From: Serripes groenlandicus
Lineage: Eukaryota > Mollusca > Bivalvia > Cardiida > Cardiidae
Direction: 5' to 3'
Assembly (NCBI GenBank): GCA_031761405.1
Contig: JASEVX010000084.1
Coordinates: forward strand, 1 to 64,000
Length of the DNA: 64,000 bases
Positions 56,950-64,000 of the stretch are shown piece by piece. A program made the translations under genes and the position numbers. The number at the start of each line of letters is the position of its first letter. The first letter of the stretch is position 1. Under the pieces are notes generated by a model. The model saw only the letters and a list, made by a program, of their open reading frames with translations. It searched no databases and was not told where the DNA came from.

Positions 56950-57309
56950 TGCGGCACACGCTTTTTAAAAACATAGTGACAAAAGAAGAAATTGCACAAA
57001 ACGTGCAATTTCTCCTTTTGCCACAATGTTTTCCACTTTTTGTCGTAGGTTATATATCCATTCAATTATGGAGATTTTCTATGTTTTGACAAAATACGTT
57101 CAAAGTCGTCTGCTGCAGAAATGTCGTATGAGGGAAAGGGTTAAAGCAGACGGCGTTTTGAAAACATAGTGACAAAAGAAGAAATTGCACAGAACGTGCA
57201 ATTTCTCCTTTTGTCACAATGTTTTCCACTTTTAGTCATAGGTTATCCATCTGACAAAATACGTTCAAAGTCGTCTGCTGCAGAATTGTCTTACGAGGGT
57301 AAGGGTTAA
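56950..57309. mobile_element. Two left-deleted TTAA MITEs in tandem
   Basis: 56950-57144 and 57141-57309 share TTAA at 57141. Both start within the CGGCWTTTTGAAAACATAG arm and end TATGAGGGAAAGGG or ACGAGGGTAAGGG plus TTAA. Confidence 0.85.
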
Positions 57310-57862
57310 CATGATTACAACTAGGGCAAAAATTGGGATTCTTTTTTGAAATATTATTGAATGGAGTTGAAACATGGAGCATTGTGAGCAATTTCTGTTT
57401 TTGCCGCGATGTTTTCAAAAGTCGTCATGGCTGCAGGAGTGTCAGTATGCGTCTTATCTAATGACAAGGGTTAAAAAAACAAAACATTTTAATGTCCACA
57501 AAAACTGTTTTCAAATGTCGTCTGCTGCAGGCGTGTCAGAAAGTGTCTTATTTAATGACAAACTTGTGTTAAAAAAAAAACACATTTTAATATCCACAAA
57601 AACTGAAAGTCCATAAAAATTACTGTTTTAGACTCTAACAGTTGCTATTGCATGCTTCCCTTTTAGAATAGACCCAGTAAATGTTACAATTTCAATTTCA
57701 GACAAATCTTTCATTCCTTTCCCATATTATATTAATTGAACCATATCTGCAGCGGATGAATGAGACTGAATACACCTTCCACAATGTCGTCATTATTGTT
57801 GTTGTTGTCGTCATCATCATTTGTATTTTCAGGAATAACAAACAAATGTATTAGAAAACTCT

Positions 57863-58067
57863 TTTTGTCGGCCAACATTCTTTCCGACTTTTGACAAAAG
57901 TCACTATGAAAAGCGTCGTTCGCCTTTCAACAATGGCCTATTACAGTCTATGTGGAAAAGCAGACAGTTGCTAATGGAAAGAATGCTGTGTGGAGTACTC
58001 GTTTGGGAAAGCCAGGAACTGGGCGCCCTGATATGACAGAAAAGTTGTTGAAAACAGCGTTAAACAC
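57863..58067 (+). mobile_element. SINE family A, plus strand, flanked by a long duplication
   Basis: GTCGGCCAACATTCTTTCCG through TTGAAAACAGCGTTAAACAC. ACACCTTCCACARTGT plus a GTT/CATC microsatellite-like stretch of about 70 bp occurs both before (57771-57838) and after (58065-58147). Confidence 0.82.
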
Positions 58068-58297
58068 CTTCCACAGTGTAGTCATTATTGTTGTTGTTGT
58101 TGCCATCATCATCAACCATCCATCAACATCATCGTATTTTCATGAATATAGTTTTGATTAAGTTTTGAGAGAGATATTGTGGGAAAAGGAAAAGTTTATT
58201 GTTTATATTATTATGTGTATGTATGGGTATTGTAAATAAGAGCTTATGTTATTTACGTAATTGTAAAAGTAAGTAAATATATGAATGAAGTAAAAAC

Positions 58298-58480
58298 CAA
58301 GAGCACCGCGTACGGCACAGACGCTCGACTGATAGGGAGAAAACAGAAAAGAAAAAAAATGAATTAAACAAAAAACCTTAACTGCACAACCTCGCCGCCG
58401 ACGCCGACGATGACGACGACGCCAGGGTCATGACAATCAATATAGCTCTCGTTTTTTTTTTCAAAAGTCGAGCTAAAAAA
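58298..58480 (+). mobile_element. Helitron-like element (type ii), short form
   Basis: CAAGAGCACCGCGTACGGCA head, GACGCCGACGATGACGACGA microsatellite, then TAGCTCTC..GTCGAGCTA hairpin and AAAAA. It is the 976-2712 element without the satellite. Confidence 0.72.
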
Positions 58481-58747
58481 CCCCACACACATTAGAAAAC
58501 TCTTCTTGTCTGTTTACTTGTAAAGTGCCAGAGACCTTTGCATGGTAATTTCGACCTTTTATATGATAAAGTTAGGCTTTTATAGAGATTATCTCACAAA
58601 ACATTGTTACAAGTGATAAAGTTTGGCTTTAATAGAGATTTTCTCATGAAACATGACAGCAGTAACATCTTGAACATAGACATGTTTCATTGACTATGGC
58701 TATACATTCACAAATTTCTGTCAAAATAGAATCCAATCTGTGTGTGC

Positions 58748-58979
58748 TTAACCCTTTCCCTCATATAGACGCTTTCTGACGCCTCTGCAGCAGACAGCTT
58801 TTTGAAAACATAGTGACAAAAGAAGAAATTGCTCAAAACGAGCAATTCCTTCTTTTGACACAATGTTTTCCACTTTTAGTCATAGCGGTTATCCATTCAG
58901 TTATAGAGATTTTCCATTTTTTGACAAAATATGTTCAAAGTTGTCTGCTTCAGAATTGTCATATGAGGGAAAGGGTTAA
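58748..58979. mobile_element. TTAA MITE, 232 bp, intact
   Basis: Both TTAA ends; apex ATTGCTCAAAACGAGCAAT. Confidence 0.94.
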
Positions 58980-59260
58980 TTAAGGCCACCTCTGAATAGC
59001 AGTTCCCTTTCTATAGCAACCATGCTTTTAGTTCCCCGATAAATCTGTTTTTGCATTAAATGACCCTGCATATAAAGACCACCTGAGAAAAAGACCAGAT
59101 TGTTGTCTTTCCATGACTGGTCTTTTTCACAGGTCCCACTGTATACTGTATTTCACATGATACAAGGTATTAGAGCTAATTGATACATGCAATCAAGATA
59201 CACTGCATATAAAGACCAGATTTCCATGACTGCATGGTCTTTATTCACAGGTCCCAGTGT
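58980..59260. mobile_element. pogo-like sequences, two diverged copies
   Basis: TAAAGACCACCTGAGAAAAA..CACAGGTCCCACTGTATAC and TAAAGACCAGATTTCC..CACAGGTCCCAGTGTATAC. Confidence 0.65.
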
Positions 59261-59624
59261 ATACTTTACACTCATAATACACAATCATGATACAAGGTTA
59301 GAGGTACAACACTTGCAATCAAGTTACATCTTTCGATGCATTAGTTTTTTTTGGGGTTTTTTGTTGTTATCAAAACCAAGAGTCTAGCTTTATATGAAAT
59401 TGCTTAGGAAAATTCCAGAATGGGTGAGCATAAACAATATGCCCCTTGAGAAAACATAATTTAACCCTTTCCGCATACAATGAATCTGCAACAATCCATT
59501 TTAAAATGATTTTAAAAAAAACTTCCAGAGAATAATAATGTTTAGAAATGAGCATTTTTCATCTTTCCCCCACGATGTTTCTTCTGCAAATTTGTCAAGT
59601 CATCATCATGTGGGAATTCGAAGG

Positions 59625-59882
59625 TTGATTGATTGATTGGGGTGTTCGATCACCTACTCATGCATTTCCTGGTTTTCTCACACCAGTACACCACACAACA
59701 AACTTCCCAAGCAACTGGCTGCTTTTCCACATAGACTTAGCCCATTGGTGGAAGACGAATGAAGCATGTCGCATTGACTTTTGTCAATCGTCGGAAAGAA
59801 AGTTGGCCGAGCCGGGATTCGAACTCACAACCCCTGGATTAACAGCCCGCGTCGCTACCGACTGAGCTAACAGGGCTCGGCA
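59625..59882 (-). mobile_element. SINE family A, complete head, internal deletion
   Basis: Best preserved head: on the minus strand TTAGCTCAGTCGGTAGCGAC (box A) and GAGTTCGAATCCCGG (box B). The shared 3' domain is deleted. Perfect 13-bp duplication GGGAATTCGAAGG (59612-59624, 59883-59895). Confidence 0.93.
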
Positions 59883-59946
59883 GGGAATTCGAAGGAGTCA
59901 GAGCTCTAGATACGGGGCGTCTTGCATGTGCAATAACACCCAAGTT

Positions 59947-60133
59947 CAGAGCTAGCTAAGGGGCGTTTTGCATGTTCTAAAATCCTTATTTGACCCTCTA
60001 ACCCTATGTTGTGGGTACTCAAAAGAATCGTCTCAGTGAGACGATTCTTTTGAGTACCCACAACATAGGATTTACTTGGATTATAAGAGAGATAGATTAA
60101 ACAGCTGTTTACCCCTCCTTATCTGGACCTCTG
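59947..60133. mobile_element. Palindromic element P, copy 8, best preserved
   Basis: CAGAGCTAGCTAAGGGG left, CTCCTTATCTGGACCTCTG right. Palindrome 60004-60069: CCTATGTTGTGGGTACTC..CGTCTC and complement pair perfectly over about 30 bp with a 3-nt AGT loop. A second left end (GAGCTCTAGATACGGGGCG) lies at 59908. Confidence 0.92.
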
Positions 60134-60221
60134 GGAGTTCTCATAAGTAAGCAATTTAAGGGCGAAAACTTTTTAGAAATACCATCCTTGCTAGATAGGT
60201 GAAATAGTCATCAACTTAAAT

Positions 60222-60722
60222 TGTTCCCTCATACGACAATTCTGCAGCAGACGACTTTGATCATATTTTGTTAACAAATAGAAAATCTCTATAAATTGAA
60301 CGGATAATCTATGACTAAAAGTGGAAAACATTGTGGCAAAAGGAGAAATTGCTCGTATAATGAGCAATTTCTTCTTTTGTCACTATGTTTTCAAAAAGCC
60401 GTCTGCTGCAGAGGCATCAGAAAGCGTCTATATGAGGGTAAGGGTTAAGGGAGAAATACCATCCTTGCAGTATAGGTGAAATAGTAATCGTTAACCCTTT
60501 CCCTCATAAAGACGCTTTCTGACACCTCTGCAGCAGACAGCTTTTTTTAAAACATAGTGACAAAAGGAGAAATTGCTCAAATCGAGCAATTTCTCCTTTT
60601 GCCACAATGTTTTCCACTTTTGATCATAGGTTATCTATTCAATTATAGAGATTTTCTAATGTTTGACAAAATATGTTCAAAGTCGTATGCTGCAGAATTG
60701 TCGTATGAGGGAAAAGGGTTAA
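60222..60722. mobile_element. Two TTAA MITEs
   Basis: 60222-60448 (left TTAACCC lost; apex ATTGCTCGTATAATGAGCAAT) and 60491-60722, intact with both TTAA. Confidence 0.9.
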
Positions 60723-60765
60723 CCCTTTGCCACAATACAACATGTTTCCACAATGCATTCAAACT

Positions 60766-61317
60766 CCGGATGCCTCGATGGTGTAGTGGTAGAGCACATG
60801 CTTTGGGTGCGAGATGATGCAGGCTAGAACCCCGGCCGGGTCATACCAAAGACAGACATTACAAATGAAAGTAATGGCTTTCCCTCCTTGACGCTAAGGG
60901 CTTTGGGATTAGCATCAGGACAGACTAATTGCTGTTGTCAGGATAAATGGGCAAGTAGTATGTACATAGAGGATATTACATGAGTGGTCATTCACTACGA
61001 CATTTTATTAAACAAGTTTAATAAAATTTTGTATTGAATGACCACAAATGTTATATTCTATTTATATCATAAATTCCAATTCCACGATTATAAGCGCAAA
61101 ATATATATAACGTCGCTATATAGGGCGGTCATTTTAATGCTTTTCATTATGACGTTACGTAGCATTGTTATTACACTAGTTATATACCGAAAAATATAGA
61201 ATGACGTTATTTCATGCTGGCGACGTCATTTATGATATAATTGTAAATTACTCAGGGAATTGCCATGATATAACTAAAAGAAATTGTTGATAGCGACATA
61301 AAACACCAAACAAACCT
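60766..61317 (+). mobile_element. SINE family B, full length, itself interrupted
   Basis: Head GATGGTGTAGTGGTAGAGCA (box A) and GCTAGAACCCCGGCC (decayed box B), body to ATAAATGGGCAAGTAGTATG, then after an insert CAGGGAATTGCCATGATATA and the shared 3' domain. Perfect 8-bp duplication TTCAAACT (60758-60765, 61318-61325). This copy shows family B has a different tRNA head from family A. Confidence 0.85.
60966..61253. mobile_element. Foldback element(s) inside SINE B
   Basis: 60967-61066 is an imperfect palindrome (GAGTGGTCATTCA..TGAATGACCAC with ATTTTATTAAAC/GTTTAATAAAAT at its centre). TATATCATAAAT at 61063 and ATTTATGATATA at 61228 form an outer inverted pair. Confidence 0.65.
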
Positions 61318-61710
61318 TTCAAACTGCCTGCTACATATATGTCACATCTGATGGAAAGGGTTATTAACAAAGTCATTGGGGTCAAATGATACAGAAATCA
61401 TAAAGGGTGAGGGGAATGGTAGAAATATGTCCCCAGGGTCATAACATCATCAGTCAATCTCACCACTATGCATACCATCTGAGTAATTTAAATCGTCATT
61501 ATTAATATTTCATAGTAAACCATTTGCCTGATACAATATTTTAAGGGTCGTCTACTCATATAAGGCTTTTTAATAATTGAGTACAGTTTAAAATATTGAG
61601 ACAAAAGAGAAATTTCTAATAATGAGTAGTTTCTTCAATTGCCATCCACATTCTTACCTAGATGTTTTCAAGGTTGCGTGCTGCACAACTGTTGCATGTG
61701 CGAAAGGGTC

Positions 61711-61926
61711 AAATCAGCAGCAGATGACTTTAAAACCACATAGGCAAAAATACGGAAAAGCTCAAGTTTAATTATTGAAATAAATTGAAAACATTGTGGC
61801 AAATGGAGAATTTGTTCACCTGATGAGCAATTTTTTCCTTTACGCAGACACACTTAAGTGTTTTCAAAAGTTGCAGTCATGTAGCCTAAGCTGCATCAGA
61901 AAGCGTCTGCAAGTGGGAAAGGGTTA
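61711..61926. mobile_element. TTAA MITE, left end lost
   Basis: CAGCAGCAGATGAC.. to GTGGGAAAGGGTTA. 71 bp near its right end are identical to 62903-62973. Confidence 0.8.
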
Positions 61927-62127
61927 TAATTATATCATTTTGTGATATTTTGACACAAGGGAGTCATAAGATTCTGGATGGTTCACCAGTGGTGTCCCTT
62001 GAGACCAGATTATTAATTCATGTATATGGGACATTTATCATTCTGATCAGGGCAACATACCAAGAGTGTAATTTTAATCGTCATAATTAATAATTGATAT
62101 ATATATGATTTATCTTGTATGCCTTTA

Positions 62128-62387
62128 ATTCCCTCAGAGTTACAGACGCTTTCTAACCCCCTTTGCAGCAGACGACTCTTAAAACCTTTGTGGCAAAAGG
62201 ATAAATTAACTCTATTCAGTAATAACATAAAATATAGCTTAACTGTTAAATAAAGTTGAAAACATTGTGGCCAAATAAAAAATTGCTCAGCATGAGCAGT
62301 TTCACCTTTCAAGGCAGTCACAATGTTTTCAAAAGTCGTTTGCTGCTTTTGCGTCAAAATGCGTCTGCAGGTGGGAAAGGGGTTGAA
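62128..62387. mobile_element. TTAA MITE(s), fused
   Basis: TTACAGACGCTTTCTAACCC then a second left half; hairpin ATTGCTCAGCATGAGCAGT; right GTGGGAAAGGGGTT. Confidence 0.75.
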
Positions 62388-62560
62388 TACAGCTAGGACA
62401 TTTATCATTCTGATCAATTCAACATACCAGGAGTGTAATTTTAATTGTCCTAATTAATAATTGATACGATTAAACTCTTAAACCTTTATTATAGGCAAAC
62501 ATCTCATAGTAAATTCTCAATCGATATGTACCTTGTAAGGTTAATTCAAAATGTCATAAT

Positions 62561-62985
62561 TAATCCTTTCCCAACATGCAGACTCTTTCTGCAGCAGACA
62601 ACATTGGTTGATTGATTGATTAATAGGGGTTTAACGCCGTTTTTAACAATTTCTCAGTTATATTACGGCGGCCAGTTCACCTACTCATGCATTTCCTGGT
62701 TTTCTCACACCAGTACTCCACACAACAATCTTCCCAAGCAACTGGCTGCTTTTCCACATAGACTGCAGACAGCATTGGAAAACTATGTGGCAAAAGGAGA
62801 AATTTCCCTGTGTGCCCTAATGTTTTCATTCAATAATTTTTTTTTTTTATTTATAATTTTTTTTCATATTCTTTAATAAAAAATAATTTCAAAGTTGTCT
62901 GCAGACACACTTAAGTGTTTTCAAAAGTTGCAGTCATGTAGCCTAAGCTGCATCAGAAAGCGTCTGCAAGTGCAGAGTTAACCCT
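62561..62985. mobile_element. TTAA MITE interrupted by SINE family A
   Basis: TTAATCCTTTCCCAACATGC left, GCGTCTGCAAGTGCAGAGTTAA right; SINE at 62608-62764. Confidence 0.78.
62608..62764 (-). mobile_element. SINE family A, 5'-truncated
   Basis: Near-perfect 14-bp duplication GCAGACARCATTGG (62594-62607, 62765-62778). Confidence 0.9.
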
Positions 62986-63202
62986 TCCCCTCATATAGAC
63001 GCTTTCTGAGAGCAGAAAATTAGCAATTTTTCTTTTTGTCACAATGTTTTCAATTCTGTTCAATATATATATAAATATATAGAGCACGGTCATATTTTTG
63101 CCCGAGTTGTCTGCTGCAGATTTGTTGATTTTGGAAAAGGGTTAATAAATGTTTTCAAAGTCGTCTGCTGCAGAGTTCAAATGTATGTGAGAAAGGGTTA
63201 AT
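62982..63202. mobile_element. TTAA MITE plus right-end stub
   Basis: TTAACCCTTCCCCTCATATA left, GGAAAAGGGTTAA at 63144; then a stub ending GTGAGAAAGGGTTAA at 63202. Confidence 0.82.
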
Positions 63203-63302
63203 ATAGCATTCTGATTAAGCAATCAAATATTGTAATTACTTTCCTTACATTCCCCAACACCTCAAATTTAAACCCTTTCCCACATTAAAAAAATCTGCAA
63301 AA

Positions 63303-63367
63303 TGATTGATTGTTTAGGGTTTAACGCCGTTTTTAACAATTTCTCAGTTATATCACGGCGGCCAGTG
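63303..63367 (-). mobile_element. SINE family A, 65-bp fragment
   Basis: TGATTGATTGTTTAGGGTTT to ATCACGGCGGCCAGT; inserted at or next to element Q copy 2. Confidence 0.82.
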
Positions 63368-63547
63368 TAAATAATGCAAATTTAGGTGCCATTGCTCAGA
63401 ACAATGGCACCTAAATTTCCATTGTTTACCAAGAATTTTTTTAAAAGATTTAATGTTTATAAATTAAAGACATTATTGCGAGGTGATTTAACCTTGGTTA
63501 CAAAATACCAATTTTAGTTACAAGCGTTTCACACCAAGCCCTCGAAA
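63368..63547. mobile_element. Palindromic element Q, copy 2, left-truncated
   Basis: Palindrome ATTTAGGTGCCATTGCTCAG..AATGGCACCTAAATTTCCAT (63381-63428) and right end complement of GAGGGCTTGGTGTGAAACGC. Confidence 0.82.
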
Positions 63548-63582
63548 TGCCTTCTATATAAAGGAAATGGTAAAATAAAGTG

Positions 63583-63812
63583 TAACCCTTTCCCACAAGC
63601 AAAACAAATTTTGACACATCTAAAGCAGAATTAAGTATTTTTCGTCGAAAACATTCGGGTAAAATGGAGAAATTGCTCATAATAAACAATTTCTCATTTT
63701 GCCACAATGTTTCCACCTTTATAAAATGATACTTTCATATTTAGAGCTAGGTATTCGTTTAATTTGCATTAACATTTCCAAAGATTTGTTGAATGTTTGA
63801 AAGAGGTAACAG
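63583..63812. mobile_element. TTAA MITE, degenerate
   Basis: TAACCCTTTCCCACAAGCAA left; hairpin ATTGCTCATAATAAACAAT; right decayed at GTTTGAAAGAGGTAA. Confidence 0.75.
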
Positions 63813-64000
63813 CTAGATACAGTTAAATTTCACAAAGACGACAAAAATTTCAATATCTTAAGATAACGATCTTCGCATTTCAATAATTATCCACATAAAA
63901 TCTTCAATTGTGTGTAATTAACTTAGTCAACGACAGAACAATAATAATATCTGTCCTCAAAATTGTACAAATAAGACGGCATTATCCCTGAACGATCCAC

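Larger units (their letters stand above)
60719..61362. mobile_element. TTAA MITE carrying SINE family B
   Basis: Left TTAACCCTTTGCCACAATAC shares its TTAA with the previous MITE; right part ATGTCACATCTGATGGAAAG ends GGGTTA. The SINE occupies 60766-61317. Confidence 0.8.

Noticed and set aside
59800..59880. Possible tRNA gene (box A and box B, clover-leaf-like)
   Set aside because: It is the head of a family A SINE with flanking 13-bp target duplication; the same head recurs in other SINE copies.
60769..60850. Second possible tRNA gene (GGTGTAGTGGTAGAGCA)
   Set aside because: Head of a family B SINE; box B is decayed and body and tail of the SINE follow.
62013..62417. 134-codon minus-strand open frame, longest in the right part
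   Set aside because: Spans two fused MITEs and duplicated intergenic sequence; no domain and no splice context.

Overview
The window is eukaryotic, AT-rich, intron-rich genomic DNA, very probably from a bivalve mollusc. The evidence is one recognisable multi-exon metazoan gene, tRNA-headed SINEs, and several repeat types that are familiar from bivalve genomes. These include elements beginning CAAGAGGGCCATGATGGCCC and Helitron-like or 'pearl'-like elements carrying about 170-bp tandem repeats. No bacterial genes, operons, CRISPR arrays or free-standing RNA genes are visible.

The gene is on the minus strand. It is a homologue of the tight/septate junction scaffold ZO-1 (TJP1; Drosophila polychaetoid). 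I could chain 21 coding exons from 35361 down to the left edge. All 20 junctions have GT/AG ends and compatible phases with no stop, giving about 992 codons. In order they encode PDZ1 (exons 1-4), a basic linker, PDZ2 (exons 4-6), a Ser/Arg/Tyr linker (exons 6-8), PDZ3 (exons 9-10), SH3 (exon 11), a basic hinge (exons 12-13), a guanylate-kinase-like domain (exons 14-16), an acidic/Gln segment (exon 17), and a low-complexity Ser/Pro/Tyr tail (exons 18-21) that runs off the window. The C-terminus, including any ZU5 domain, is outside. The N-terminal start is not certain. From 35.4 to 64 kb the sequence is either a very long upstream intron or intergenic DNA. Three short ATG-to-donor segments there (46470-46520, 52900-52938, 53365-53403) end in phase 0 and could be alternative first coding exons; two of them are duplicates of each other.

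Nearly everything else is repeat. The dominant element is a MITE of about 230 bp that begins TTAACCCTTTCCC and ends with the reverse complement. It is bounded by TTAA (piggyBac-like) and carries a central hairpin of about 30 bp arms. By eye there are roughly 70-80 copies or pieces in 64 kb, some nested and some chained end to end through a shared TTAA. Other families are: (a) a ~187-bp element with a near-perfect 60-70 bp palindrome; (b) a second palindromic family with 31-bp perfect arms whose apex matches the MITE hairpin apex; (c) pogo-like elements (CAGTCnAACCTGTGT ends, TA flanks); (d) a hAT-like 718-bp element with GTGGCGAA subterminal repeats; (e) four tRNA-derived SINE groups, many with clear target-site duplications; (f) Helitron-like elements with hairpins at both ends; (g) tandem arrays of 42, 115, 125, 140, 161, 166 and 176 bp.

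Region by region: 0-35.4 kb holds the ZO exons with repeat-filled introns. 36-38.6 kb is a Helitron-like element inside a MITE. 38.6-41.5 kb is comparatively MITE-poor and has possible regulatory motifs. 41.5-64 kb is dense MITE/SINE sequence with the candidate first exons. All coordinates and alignments were made by eye from the sequence; no database search was run.
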